Assembly (NCBI GenBank): GCA_036897445.1
Contig: JAYMTL010000048.1
Span: 57,654-121,653, forward strand
DNA from: Pelargonium tetragonum
Taxonomy: Eukaryota > Streptophyta > Magnoliopsida > Geraniales > Geraniaceae
Length of the DNA: 64,000 nt
Direction of reading: 5' to 3'
In this document: in pieces, positions 24,801 through 39,800 of the stretch
Position numbering within the stretch: position 1 is the stretch's first letter
Layout of the letters: every line of letters starts with the position of its first letter
The notes under the pieces: generated by a model
The model's input: the letters and a program-made list of their open reading frames with translations, nothing else
What the model was told of the DNA's origin: nothing
The model's database searches: none
Translations under genes and position numbers: made by a program

Positions 24801-27800
24801 ACACCTTACCTTCGTGTACTTTCTGTATTAAAACAAAAGTACAAACGAACACGAAAACTCCTCTTTATACATAATACATAAAGGGAAATCTCTTAATCTT
24901 AATGAGAAGGGGCTAAATTATTTGGATTTTTTATCTATTATAAAAGGATTTAACTAAGATACAACTAGTTATTCTTAAGTTACATACCCTTTCTTGAAAA
25001 AACATAGTAGTGGGAAGCTTTAAAACTTTTGGTACGAGAAGAACTTCCCTAAGAAGGGCGAATTTACATTAAAAATAGATAGGAAAACCGCTTCAAAATA
25101 TACCATTATTAAAGGGTTTCCGGTAGTCGGGATTTCCTAGGGTTAGCGATTCATTCCTTATTTTTGTATTTGTAGTAGCGGATAGACTAATCAAACGGGA
25201 TATCGGAAGTGATACGCTTTAAGGCATAATTCTTCTCAAAGAAAGTCCCTAAGGTTGGACTAACAGGAGTTGAGATTTTTTAAGTTATTTTAGGTTAAAG
25301 GAGCTTTTCTTTGCTTTACTATATCATCCCAAGAGCTGGATCGACAAAACTGACTCAGGTCAACCTCTATTAATACCCTTTAGGGCCACACTCAGTAAGT
25401 TTGGTTGGGATAGGATAACAAGGCGGTTAATACAAGTAAACCACAAGTATTCCTCTAATTAAGAGCCGGTCTAATATATGGACTTTTCTTGTATAAACCT
25501 CTGGGCTAATGGGACAGCCCTACAATCTGTATAAACCAAGTCAAAACAGTCCTAGTCCTGTTCGAATGAAGAAGTCTTTCTAAGTCAAAAAAGCCTTAAA
25601 TTACCTGATAAAAGAGAGCAAAAAGACTTAAGGTACGGTACAGGTTTTTTAACTGGACACGTTTTTGTAGAGGAACTCCCTCTAAAATATCTTTTGTTGG
25701 GGCGGGGCAAAAGGAAGTCTAAAATAAAGATCCAGGTTGATTAAATTACTTTGCGTAGCAGAAGGGTTAAAAGTTACTAGAGATAAAAGGGGAATTAAAA
25801 CTGGATTTGAACCATTAACCAGGAGCCAGCGCGAGCCTTCCATCATTATATTATTTACTAGGAGCTCCTCAAGTTTGAACAACACAAAATTCTCAACTAC
25901 GTACAAAGATTTTTTTAGAACTAAAACATAACGAGTGCCTTTTGTGGTTGTAAGGGTGTAATTTCCTTAAGTTTAGTATCTCCTTTTAGTTAGAATCTGT
26001 GGTCAACAAATACCCGGTTCCGGTTTACTCTATACTAAGGTTAAGCTAACTGCTTTAACTATAGATTGCTCAAAAAAAGTACAAGATGATATGCAACTCA
26101 TTTTTGTTCCTTTTATCAAGAGAAAAATTTTCTTTTTATTTTATTAAACTTTTGCAGGAAACTCGCTACACTAGATCACAAAACAAGGCTTATATAGCAT
26201 ATGCAAGCAAGAGGGTCCTGGGGGATGTGCAAATAAGAGCAGGGTCCTACTAGGTCTTTCTAAAAGCGGGGACAATTTACCTCTTTTAGGGCTTTATACA
26301 ATTCTAGGAGAAAAGAGAAGAGTACTAGTTAGCTATTTCTTAAAATTACAAGTTTTCATGGGGGCTATATCATAGAGATTAGATTTAAGGGATGTAGCGC
26401 TAATTGAGACCACTTGCCCGAGCCCCTTCTAAGGACCCCCTTTTTTGAAAAGATTCGACTCTTGTCTGCATAGGCCCTTATTATAACTTATTATAAAAAG
26501 AAAGTGCTCTTAAACTTTATACAGTATCCCGTAATAGCAGTTGCGGTGGATTTCTATTGAAGCTTGATATGAAGAATTCCGTGTTCTACTCTTTACAAGG
26601 AGTAAGAAAAGCAGGGTTTAATTGCTAAAGTCAAAAAAAAGGTATTGAAAAATTTGAGTTAACAACAAACTAATGAAGACAAAACTCTATATAGGATAAG
26701 AGGATACCCGCTAGCGGAGCACTTTTGCTTTGTGCACTGTCACCCATTTGGAATATAAGCAAAGTGTAGAAGCAGGAAATCTCTTAAATTTAAGTCTAGA
26801 TTTGAATTAGACTTTTTAAGGAGATATAACAAGGCGCTTATATAATAGACAAGATCCCTAAGTTTAGTTTCAATTGCCAGTAATCTCTAAACGGATTCTT
26901 GTGAGATTGTTCCTTTTATCATATCTTTTCCTAAAACATGGCTATTTCTTATAAAAAGTTTCCTAGCTGACAAAGTTATTATGACATATGCTTGGTATAA
27001 ATTCTGTTATCTTAAGTTCTAGTATAACTAAGTTGGGCGGAAAGCGCTTCCTGTTTTCTCTGACCCCTTCTCGTAAACAAAGAGATATAATGGGGGCTAA
27101 TCCATATGTAGTTGAATTTATAACTACACTCCCCTAAGGACTTTGCATCCGCTAGGTGGGTGCGGCCCCGTTTATTCCTTAGTAAGAAACCCGGGCACTC
27201 CTTGATAAAAAAGAGAGTCCGCCTAACTTAAAGAACTCTAGTAACTTGTTCTTGTAATTGGGAAGAGAATAGTTAATACTGGGTAATTAAAGCCCCGGAG
27301 ATTTCTATATTTTTCTAGATTAGATTGTCAAGAATACCCAGAAAGCTTTTATTCTTAAAAAGTTTAATGTATTATAAAGAGCCCTTCAAAGCATCTCCTT
27401 TTTGCATGCCTTACGAACGAGTTTTTTCAGAGGAGAGGAAAGGCACCCTTATATCTAAAACTTTCCTTAGTTATTCTCTTCAATTATTGAAGTTTTTTTA
27501 ACCCAACTTTCCTATCAAAAGGCCCGGTTCTTCTTAACAACATTTTGCCCAAGTAGTAGCTGTAGATGATACAACCTCTCGATCAATTTGACTTCCACAC
27601 CGAAAAATTCCACCTTTTAACTTATAAAGGAGAAGATTATAAGGCTTTCATTGGGCAAACCCGTATAGCAGCTATTCTCAGTGCTATTTCTATTTTTTTA
27701 GTGTCACTCTGATTACAATATGTGCTCCCCCTGATTGGAGGAAGAAAGCCTGTTAATTAAAATAAGGGCTTAATCTGTAGCTCAATACTCTAAAAGCCAG

Positions 27801-30800
27801 TGCTTTGTATTGAGAAAGTATCCACGGTATAGGAAAGGGAATGTAAGGAGGGACCGCTGTATAATCTTTTTCAAGTTCTAGTTGGCTTTATTATAGTGGT
27901 ACCCCTATTTATACGTAAATCTCTCCGACACGACTAACCGTTGTATTGACAAGTCAATTTCTTTAATAATATTTAGTGCCTTTAGTTAGTTATTTTTTCT
28001 GATGAATTCTTAGTTTGGGTTCCCTTAGTTTATTAGTATACCAGGTTGCTTGAATTAGAAAGCAAAGATAGAAAATATGTATCTACTTAAAGTCCTTTTG
28101 CCGTTATCGGTTGTAGTTTTGTTCAGAAGGGTTCTTGTATTTTCTTTACAAAACTGTGGATAGGGAATATCCTTCGACTAACTTAAGATACTTATACCCC
28201 TTTATCAGGATAGCTCTGACTATTTAGTTTTACACAAATCTAGTCTAAAAAAGGGATCCAATTTACTGTAAACTAGTTCAATACATAACAACCCCTCAAA
28301 TTTCTTAGTAGTGGGAGCTCTTGTAAGTGTGTAATAAAAAGGGGAGGGGGTGTTTATCTTTAAAACAAGTAAGAAAATCGCCGATAAGATTTCACCTTCC
28401 TTCAAGTTGCATTTATACGGTACAAAGTACTACATTCAGTCTAGTTAGTCGGCCAAAGGAATCTCCATTCTGAGTCTACCAACGTAGTATTTTAGCTAGA
28501 AATCTTGCCTTGCGAGTTCTTAGATTGCTCTGTAGTTTTTATAAAGGTTAGAATATGTCGGGGTCGGTGCTTCTGTGTTAGTAGTAAGAGTATCTAAAAA
28601 GAAAATTGCAAAGGAAAGGTTGGTGTACTCTTTGTGTAAAAATTTATTTAATACGGAGTAGTTGGAAGTTCTATTTTTAACTTTATAGATACTAAGTTTA
28701 CTTTATTCGAGTATATCTAGGGGACCCCGCAAGCTAAGAAGCAAGTTATTCTTTTGACTTTTGTGACTAGGAAACTCTCGATTCTTTATTTAATTAATAA
28801 GAGGTATCCCATTTGAGTATATAAAATTTCACTGAAGTTTTTAATTAACTAGGGCTTAATATCGAAAATATTCTGATAAGATAAATTGCAGGGCGCCCTG
28901 CTAAGAGTTGTATAAATAAAGCCTATACAGATTTTATGCTTACTTCACGAGGAGGGGAGCTCCTGTAGTAGAGAGTAAGGGTGTATGCGGAGATACTTAG
29001 GAATTTGACTTCTTTTTTTAAAGACGTGTTTACCTGTTAGTGGGACTTCCAGTAGACTTATTAGGAGAGCCCTACTTTATATCTAAACGCGAAAACCTGT
29101 GCAGATACCCTATTAGGTGTTACTTTAGTAGGATTTTATCTGAAAGGGGATCCTGTAAAATCTTGAGCTTCTTTTATTCAGAAGTAATTAGAGAATTTTG
29201 TTTTTGTATAGAAGCCGTTGTCTTTGGTTTGGGAGTTCCCATACATACGAAGTTTTATCTAAAAAGTTTTCAGTCTCTAAGGATTTCTACTATAGCTAGG
29301 TCTTCTCATTTAACGGAAGGTTGCTTAGCAAATAAACAATTAAAGGTTATAGGTAATATATATTGTAAAACGGGGGTTTTTGAACGAGTATAAAACAGGT
29401 AATTCCTATAATAAAGAATTTTATACAAAAAAAGACTCGTTAATCCGAGTACAATACTGATTGAGATATTCCTATACTCTAATAAAAAGGGAACTTATTA
29501 CCCAAGGAAAGCTAAAATAAAGTTTTCTATGAGATACAACTCCTCCTTTATTAAATGTACTCTTTTTAACTTCCATATAAACACAACTCTTTCCGTTTTT
29601 AAGGGTAGCGGCAGCTCCGTGCATTTCCTCAGTTCTCGTTTAGCTTCTTTTTTTAACAAGAATTATTACAAAAATCTCAATACCAAAGATATCCATATTC
29701 TTTATAAGTTCTAGTTTGTACCCATCTGTAATTTTGTTTTAAAACCCTTCAGAACTTTTCCAAAGCCAAAGTAAGTAGTAGAGATCCAACAACGCTTACA
29801 AAAGAAAAGGAGACTAAGTCTTGTAAGTTGAATACTTATGATTAAAGCCGTCCTTTTTATGTAACTTAAAATATAACGACAAAGCGCTTTTTAGTAAAAT
29901 CTTCCCTGTACTAGAGAGCCTTTATCCCCTTCTTTTGAGGACTACAGGCTTTAGTATGCGATAGGATCTCCATAAAAATTCTTTTTAGTTCCCAAACCCT
30001 TTTTCCTGTATTCAGCATCGATGCGTGGTAGAAATACCTTAACCCACAAAAGCTGACATTAAGTCTTTAATTTACGAAACACTCTTTCAAAAACATTACA
30101 TCCAAAGGAATACCCAGAACTCTTGCTAATAACGTACCTTCAAAATAGGGACTTGCTTGTGGTGAAGAAAAACCCCCTTTTCGATACAGGGACTGAAAGC
30201 GGGTATTCCAATAAAAATCTAGCCTTAAAACTCTTTTTTTACTTCTCCGTCAATCTAGAAGAATTTCTACTAAAAAGGAATCCGTTGAATGTTTGAACTA
30301 TTATAAATTCCCTTAGCTTAGTAAGTCCTTAAAGCGTTGGATTGAATCCTAATATAGTAAAAGTAGCCTGACAAAAACTTAATACAATACGAGTTTTGTA
30401 GTCTTTACTTGGTATTATTAAAGTTAAGGAATTCCGTATCTGCCATATCCTTCCGTAAAAAGGACTTTTTTTGCTGGGATAATTCTGCGACGTTTTTAAG
30501 ATTTTTGAAATTTTACTACACGAAGCGATAGGATACCCTTAAGAGATTAAAATATTAAATCTTTCTTTAGATATTAGATTAAATCGTAATTGTACTAAGG
30601 GTTCCTTAGTACACCTCCTGCAAAGCTCTAGGAGTCAGAAAATAAGCATAATAAACAGCACTGGATTTCTAAGTTGAGCTTCTGTAAGGGGATACTTCTT
30701 ATTTTCGGGATTGCCTGTTTTAAAAATGCGCAAGGGTTTCTTTTTAGTGAGATTTCTTGGAATAAAACAAATCCGATTTTAGACTTTAATATATTGTAGT

Positions 30801-33800
30801 AGGAACAACTTCAACTCGCAAAAGTCGTAAATATTTAAGTTCAGGGAGGGGTTATGCCTAAGAATAAGTTTTTTGTTAGCTCTGATATTCTTAGTCCTAT
30901 ATATATATACCAGTAAAGTTTTTAAGTATTCTGCGAATTTGTATCGAGCCTACTCTTATTAAGTAAAGGTTTTAATTAAATTAAGGGAAACTTCTAAGCT
31001 AAGTAAAATGAAATCTTATACACTTATACAATAGAAAGGGGCTATTGGGACTCACTTAGTAACTAAATTATCAGGATTCGTGAACTAAAAGCGCCCCCTT
31101 TTTTACTTATACTTATATAAAGAATATAGAACACACCCGTAGTCTAGTTATAGTAAATAAAGAGCATAGGGATAATAACAAAAAAGTCCTCAAGTTTGTA
31201 GAAGAGAAATCCTTTAGATAGAATAAAAATGAGATCTCCCCGCTAATTCCAAAAAGCCTGCCTTAAAGCGCCTGGGACTTAAAAGAAATTCTCGCTGGTA
31301 AAACTCGACTCCATCTACTGGAAATCCCCAACTATTTTCAAGTGTCTTTGATAAGCTAGGGGTGCCCCTAGTGTAAAGAGTCTTTTTCAGTATTTCCCAG
31401 ATATCGGGGAATAACTTAAGTTTAGTAAAAAGGAGTTTCTATTTTTATTCTGGGTCCTCTAGCCAGCCTTATCTAATCCATAAAGAAAATAAAGGGTTAT
31501 AGGCAACTTGTGAGGGCAATCCAAATCCCCGCTGAGTCAGTGTAAACCCGTGAAAGGTAAAGGCTTTGAAGAGAATATTAGAAACTTACTCCGTATATAA
31601 AAAGGGAAATACCGGGACTGTAACAAGTTAAGGGTTTCGTGTCTTGTAAGCCTCTATTATCAAGTTTTATAGAAATTCCTTTCTATTTGGAGGACCCTTT
31701 AAAAGCAAGCCCTCAAGACATATAGAGAGGCACTTTAAGAAATATAAGAATATACTCGTGATCCCCTTTAGCCTCACTAGAAGCAAAGAAAAATAGAGCT
31801 GGATTTTCTTTTTATAGAGAACGCTCTAAACATAAGGTTCCCGCAGTCCCATGAGAGCCGGGGCGCGGAAGATTCCTTAAGAATTCCTTTTTTGTTTACT
31901 ACAAAAAGCAAGGATTTCTCTTTAGAGAAATTGTACGAGTATAAAATTGACTCTCAAGGGTACTTGGGAATAACTACTCAACCTCCTCGTTTTTCCTTTC
32001 TACCCCACAAAAGATAGAGTAAATACTCTTTACGGTATCTTCCCTGTAGATTTCATAAAAATTTAATAAAAGAAAGGCAGGGGATTCTAGAATGACGAAA
32101 ACTTTAATATGGGTTTAGGTATTTACTTCTTTAATAAGGAGTACAGCTTAGCCCAATTTCCTACTCTTGAAAGTGTAGCGGGTATATAAGAGAGAGTACT
32201 TATTCGTAATAAGAAAGTGGATTCTCTAAAAGAGAAGTCAAAGTATAGTTTATTAGTAATAGATACCCCAGGGCGGGCCTCACCTCTTACTTTTTCTTAA
32301 CACCTAATGGGGCTGAAGTTTAAGAATGTTCTTCTTAGAAGTTCCTATTTCCCTTAGAAATTTAAGTAATTAAGAGGCGTTTGAACTGCTACTAATACCT
32401 AAGGCAATAAAATCTTGTAAATACTCGCGGAATATATTAAGGTATATAATTCCTAAACTATTTAAGACTTCCCTGTTAAAAATTCCCAGCTAGATATGAA
32501 AAACCCAATTCAAGAGCCAATGCCAATATAGAGGGAGCTTTTCAACTTATAAATAAAGAATTGACTTCGAATAAGGAAACCTAAAATCAAGACAAGAAGC
32601 ATCATAATAAACCAGAAGCAAAATATCTAGACTATAGTACCTAACCTTAGAGTTCTTATATTAATATAGTGGGAGTACTCTCTAAAATTTATAGAATTTT
32701 TGCTCGTTCTAGGTCAAAGATAAAACAAAACTTAAATAGCGTAAGAATTAATAGAGCAAGCTTGAGAGTTACGGAATTTTATTTAAGTATAATGAGATCG
32801 AAAGAATGATTATAGGACTTAAGCTTAGAGAAATGCCTTTCTTTTTATAGGCTGCACTAAAAGGGGTCCATTAAGTAGCATTTAGACTTTCTTGGAAATT
32901 CTTGGGAACCCGAGGGATTTCTAGTTTAGCACCGGCTGGTATAAATTCGGCCATTTTGTAAATTTAAAATACGGGATAATCTCTTTAGTTTTTATAGGAA
33001 CGCCAAGCCTAAACCTTTTAATTTAGGTAGAATTCTTAAGCAAAATGACTTACTTTGGATCTTTTGTCTATCATGGTTTATAGTATTCAATCTATCAAAA
33101 ATCCAATCTTTATTTACGACATGACTATATATATTGGAAAGATATTTTTAGTTTAGTTTGTCATACTATTTATTAATTAAAAGAAACTCCTACAAATTAA
33201 ATCTTAGTTACAGTAAGAAAAATCCCTTTACTAATTACTTGATTATCTTTTTGTTTCAAAAGTTATCTTACCTTTTGACTCTATATTATGGAATTACTAA
33301 ATATGTATAAGGGAATCCGATCTACTCCCAATTGCCAGGTCCTAAAACAGAACTGGCTTTTCTAGTTTATTCATTCTATAAAGTAAAGTCCAAAACTATA
33401 ACTATCTAAGTATAATTTTATTCAGACAAGCTCCACTACATTTTACTTTTTGGAGTTATATTTATATTCTTTACTTTTAAAAAATGAGTTGAGTTTTATC
33501 TTATGTGAATGAGCTCCTTATAGGAGCTCTCCTCGTGAGGTTACTATTTCCTTGTCAAAAGGGAGTCAGTATTTTAATATCCTTAAAAAAGCTTCTCCAG
33601 ATTAATGCGCTAGGATTTTCGTGACATCGGCTGCTAATTTATAAACACAGAGCTTCTGTAAAAAGGGCCTCAGTTAGTATAACACGATCCCTAATTTAGG
33701 ATATAAGAGGAGTTGTAAACTAACAAGGCTTTTCGACCTTGATTCAAGGACCCCTCATTTTTTAAGAGTAAACTCTAGGAAGTTCGGGAAAGCCAGAAAC

Positions 33801-36800
33801 TTAAAAAGAACATATTAGGCTCTTTCTTTGCGCATAGGTTTTTTTAAGTGAGAGCTATGCAGGGTTTTGCTTTGCTATTAGATTTGTAAACTAGGATCTT
33901 TGTATATATGAGTGAGTATATATGAAACCGCCAAATTACAACAACACTGATCCTTATGTCAGTGCAGTGAGTTAAATTAGCTTTCTTTTTATCCCTACGC
34001 CATTCCGGGTGGTTAGGTATTTTAACCGCTTTGACTAAGGTGTAATTTCCTTTTCGAACTCTGGCAGTTAGAGTAAGAATTGAGCAGGATTTTCTCTTAA
34101 GCTTTGTCTTTAGTTTACAGCGTGTTTCGAGGAGTATAACCAGAACTAGAACAGTACATATATCAAGTATAATCAACACAGGGGGAGCTCCCCTATCCTA
34201 ATTGTACGAGGTAAACTATAACTGGTGTTTCCAATAAAATGACTGGCCTTATAAAATTTCGGTGAGTTATTATTAAAGAAAGCAGACCACCCTTCTTTAT
34301 ATAGTATAAGAGCCTCCTAATTAAAAAGATCCTGAGGGCTCTCAGTTGTTTTAGTTTATTTCATAAGGTTAGTGCTTCTTAGGATTTCTATCTCCACAAT
34401 ACGCCTTCGCTTTAGATTATGGGTATTCCTCCGGGCCATAATATTATTACTTCCCTTAGCTTTAGTTTGGCATTATACCAGACCCTGCCTGCGTGGACTG
34501 ATATAAAAGTCTCTAACATTTTTCAAAAGACGAAGTATATCATAGAAATAAAAGCAAATTTTAGCAAGGAGCTCTTGCCCAGAATTAAAGGGTTTCTATA
34601 CGGAGACCCCTTACCCGGGCAGAAATATAATTGACTTGATACAACGAATTCTTGCTTTTAATAAGATTTTTTTGTAAAGCTAGAACTTAGTAACCTCCTA
34701 GTTGGACCCCGGTTATTAAAAAAAGAAAGTACTTGCCTTAGAATTGGTGTTAAGTCCTATTTAGTTACGTATTGGACTCCATAGAATATGAAGCATGTGA
34801 ATTTCCAAAAAGGGTAAAATTACAGGAGAGTTCCTAGATGACTCAAAAATTATATAATTCCCCAAAGAGGATTTCTACGATAAGGGATAAGGTAGCAGGA
34901 AAACTAGATCTTATAAGGATCCTGAGGTTTATCCTAAAACTTTATATCATATATAGATATATCGGATTTGGTTAGGCATAAAGAATCCGACTCAGACCTT
35001 GTCATAGGTAGGGACGCCTGATAGATATATAGAATCATGTGTTTACAAAAAGAATTGCTAATTACCTTATAAAATGACTCTATTTTTTTGAGAGCTCCCG
35101 AATTCCTTTTACGAACACAAACTACAAACATACTTTAAAAATAATGATAGAAATGGGCTGACTATTTACTGGATCCGAAAGGCTCCTTGAGAATACCGGG
35201 GATTCCTGTACACCACTGTAATTCCTTTTTTAATTGTTTCCGTGCAAAGTAAAGTATAGATATTAAAAAAAGGCTTCAATAAATCTTTTAGTATTTCTAG
35301 TAGGATATTAGTTTATACTAAAGTCAAATTCTCTAGAAAAAAAAGTTTGATTGCTAAAAATGAAATATCTAGCTAAGTGACGGAATCAGGAAACCCTCAA
35401 AAAGGGAACTTACTTCTACTACGGGACGTGGCATTAAGCTTTTAGTTGAAACTTTTTGTTATGTACTTATATCTTTGCGAATTATGCCTTTCTTTATTCT
35501 TTATTTTTTTATTAAAGTGACTAGGAAAGGTTTCGTATCATTTATTCAAAGAAAAGGCCCTGGTAGTTTCTTTTATGCATTTTAAGAGACCGAGTCTATT
35601 TTTTGAGTTTGGATCTACTCTCACACCAACCGGGTTGCCTCTTCTAAAATAGACTCTAAGAAAAACCTTATGATACGTAATTCTAAAGTATTAAAGGTTA
35701 GACTTTAATTACAAGTGAGTAAATCTAAAAGGAGTCCTACTTATGAAAAATTGAAATTTAGAGGCCTTCTTTATCTTTAAATCATAGTCTTTATAAAAAC
35801 AAAATTTGCTATTACTAGAGTTGCGCAAAATATTCTAGCTTATTTAGTGCTATTATATTAATAAGAGCTTAAGCTATAGAGGGCTTTGCAGTAAAATTCC
35901 TGAGTTAACTTTTATCCACAGGCCATAACCAAGGTATATATACCCCGGGAAGCCTTGAGCACATATTTACGTCTAAGAGTCTTGCTTGTATACTATAAAT
36001 TCTACCAGAAAAGCCCGCTCAGGTTATTAAATTGCAATGACACCCCTTAAGAGTAAACTTATCTCGCCTTTAGTATATACTCCAGTAAGGCTTAAGACTG
36101 CTTACAAGAGTAAGATATAAAACCTGATTGAAAAAAAAAAGTATAGGGGTATCCATAGTGTCCAATTTCAGAGCATATATAGAGTCCTTACATTTGTACA
36201 GACCAGAATTTTGATGCAAGTAAAGTAGTATTCCTTCCTATTTTTGACTGGACTTGGTGATAGATATTAAAAGCATTCGCTTGGATAGGACCCCTCGAGC
36301 CTCAAAAAGGAACTTTCTAGCAGTGTGCTGCCAACTCGTTAGCACTAATCTACGAATTTCGTGCAGTTTTACTTAAAATTTCTTTAGCTTGCATATATTC
36401 CTTATAAAGTCAAACAAAGGAGCTAGTTAATGTATATTTAGTCCAAGACGCAGCTATCCTGTGACACGAAAGCCTCTTAGGTGAAATTAAAACTTAATAC
36501 CTATAATTAGGAATACGTTAGAATATCCTGAGCAGGCTTTGCTTAATATTTCTTTTTTTTTCGTAAAAATTCCTAGTCTGAGCGCTAATTTTGGGTACCT
36601 TATAAAAGGGCCCGCGGCACAGCCAAAAAGGCGTTACTTTAAAGCTATCGGCGAATTTCCTGTCAATGCTATCAAGACAAGGTAGTGTTCTAATTTATGT
36701 TCTTACCGTTATATTCTCTAAAACCCTTCTTGTTTCTTCTAAAAACGAGGGGGAATAAAAAGCATTTAGGAAGACCCCTTTATTATATTTACTACATTCT

Positions 36801-39800
36801 TAAAAACCGATCCTAATAACAAAAAGCGGGCGCTATTTAGACCCCTTTTTGTATGATATTATAGTAGGCAACTTTTGAGCAGACAGGAGTTTAGTAGGAA
36901 TACCTCCTTATATGCTCAGCATAAAAAGACTTCAAATCATACTTTATTTCCATTACCTTAAGAACTTTGAGAAGTACTCCTATTCACAGCTACGCGCTAA
37001 GAGCTTACACGCATACAGTTATGTTTAATCTTGAGTTTTCGCTTAGTTAGAGTAGGGCAAAACTTGATAAGGAAAGTAGTTCTTGTTTGAAAAGGTTTTT
37101 AGTTATAAAGTAATATGTGTATCTAGCCAAAATCGTATACACTTTTAGCCTTACGAATGACAACAGCAAGCTCTAACCTACTTTTATGTAAAGCAGGCAG
37201 AATTTAATAGGAACTGCACAAGGTTCAAGTCCTCTCATCAAAAGTAAGTCTAAAGCGCACTTAGTATTCTGAGCAAAAAGGGATTCCCACCGTGAAAATA
37301 GTATAGGGTACGGAGTTTATATAAATTTCCTGGGATTGCTTTTAGGGATTTCTTCTTCCCTTTTTTTAAACGATAATAGTATATAAAATGGGCCTCTATT
37401 TACCAAAAATTTAGGGTTGTAGGATTGTTTAGTTACAATATCTGAGAAATTTTTAAAAGTCTAAGGGACCCCTATTAATATTAAGGTGTGGTACTTTTAT
37501 GGGACTCCAAAAAGCTCGATTTACGCTTACTAAAAATAGGTTTTTGTACCTGCTCTTGATGGGGCCCCGCTCATAAAAGGAGAAAACAGCAGGGGCTACT
37601 CCTAAATTCCCAAAAAGTAGATCAAACTTACTTGACATTTATAGTATTAGTATAAGGTTCCTTTTCCTTTTTAGAAAAAAGCATAGCTGTAGTAGAAAAT
37701 GCTGAGTTACTAACTTTAAAAGAGTACTCCATCTTGAAAACCTGGGGGAAGTGACCTCTTAGGCACTCTTATTCATTTTTTTAAACATTGAATTGAAAAG
37801 GAAGCCCATTCTACTTATAAGGGTTCGGAGGACTACACTAAGAACCGAAAGTAAGATTTAGAGGTTATGCTACACCCCATAACAAGGAGACTTCTCGATT
37901 ATTATTTCTGGATTAACAGGTATTAGTAGGTTATTTTATTTATTATTACTGAAAGGTAGGGCGTTTTATATTTATTATATTTATTAACCAAAGTTTTATT
38001 TTAAGGCAGAAACTTTTTTTATGATTTATATCCTGGAGCGGTATTCACCACGAGTTAAGGTAGAGTTTCCTTAGAAAAAATCTAGTTAAGTTAATTTGAA
38101 GCCTAAGAAAAGACTTTTTACAAAAAGCCCCCTATTTTGCGGGAATTTAAGCGGATAAGTAAAAATGGAGCGTGGGTTGAGCTTCTTTGTAGATGTCCCG
38201 GACAATCGGCGATACTCCTATATATCGAGAGCCCTCTTATCCTTGCTACGAATTCTGCTTTATTTGTACCCTCAATTACGAGATCAAAGGGTATTATTAA
38301 TTAAGTATTCCACTTCATAAGAGTTTATTTATATAGGAAATACTATACCTGTTTAGGTTCGATTTCTCTTGGACATTGTATCTGGTTGGGTCCTTTTTCT
38401 AGCAATATTAGTTTAGTTATAGGGTGCACCCTGGGTTTTTGCTTTCAATTAAATTAAGGGATGTCCTTAAATCCTTGAGCCTTGAGAGAGCCCGTCTTTT
38501 TTTATTCTACGCCTTTACTCCTAACTGACAAGACAAAACCGGATACAGCCTAACCACCCTCCTAGCATCTTTAGCGCGGGTGCTTTTTTACAAACTAGTA
38601 CATACAGAAAAAGAAAGTTCAGACTAATGAAAAGCTGCCTACTTTATAAAATCCAAGGTACTTTTAGTTTAGTATAGAATTAAATATATAAAAGTAAACT
38701 TAACACTCCTATCAGCATTTATTAGGGGGCCTCCAGAGGGATCTTACTACTTACAAATTATAATGTGGAGTTTACTCGGAAGTTAGCAGGCATTTAAGGA
38801 ACCTAAACTTAAGGAAATCCTTGACAAAATTCGATAGGGTTTTTGTCCTTTTAGTACTGAGTTATCCCTCTCTATCTTTAATTATAGAAGAAATTCCCCC
38901 TGTATAAGAGGTTCCATTATCTACATACGAGTTACACCCTTTTTAGTAGGTAGTTAAATTTATACTCCCAGGACTTTAATTAACGAATCACTCTGACAAT
39001 CACCTACTCTTAGCATTATAGAAAAAGTCTTTTTGGGGGGTTTTAAAAAAGTGAACCTATAATCAAGAAAAACCGGGATTTCGACGGCAGCCTCTTGACT
39101 TTTGAGCATATTGTAGTAATTCAACAAAGGTTCTATAAGCTAAGCCCCGAGGCAAAGGGCCCTCTTAATTCTTAATAAAGAATAAGGTAGCCACGCTTTT
39201 TTCAGTTTCTTAAAAATCTCCATACTATAAACCAAAACCCAAAATTAAGTATTGCTAGCCAAGAAATATTCGCGAAAATTGGGTTTTTATGAAAGTAAGC
39301 ATGTTTTTATAATTAAAGAGTATCCCGTCTAAATTAAGGGGGCTCCTCCTTACAGGGGTGACACGCAGTCAATTCTTAGAATGCTAAAAAGATATTTTAT
39401 ACAATGAATGTAAGCTCTTTATTCAGGTCTCAGTGCTAACGAAAAAAGGGAACAAGCCAATTCCATTTTATGTACAACAGAGTCCAGTCATCTTAGAAAA
39501 GGCCTAGGAAATTTCTGAAAGTCGCGAACCCTATGCCGATAAAGTAAAACATCCTGTAGAGTAAGTGCATCAAATGCGAGACTCAGTAAATTGAGTAACC
39601 AGATAAGGGGTCTCCCAAAACAGAGAAACAAATTCGTAAATTAAGGAATTCCATTAACATTAAATAGGGCTACTTCGAAGTGCCAGACTTTTTGCGTGGA
39701 TGGCTCAAGAGGGATGATTCCCGAGTTTTTTGTTTTTTGTATTAGTACCGCTTGGCGGCTAGAGCAATAGCAATTAAGACTCATTTTTTTAATTCTTGAT

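Noticed and set aside
29040-29393. 117-codon open frame on +, the longest in the window
   Set aside because: Starts with GTG, has no motif I recognise, no repeat copy elsewhere, and its length is what chance predicts.
33665-33760. CAGTTAGTATAACACGATCCC followed by a small palindrome, like a tRNA 5' half
   Set aside because: Acceptor and T-arm do not fold at an acceptable distance.
37205-37240. T-arm-like AAGGTTCAAGTCC on +
   Set aside because: About thirty such boxes are expected by chance on both strands; no other arm is visible.
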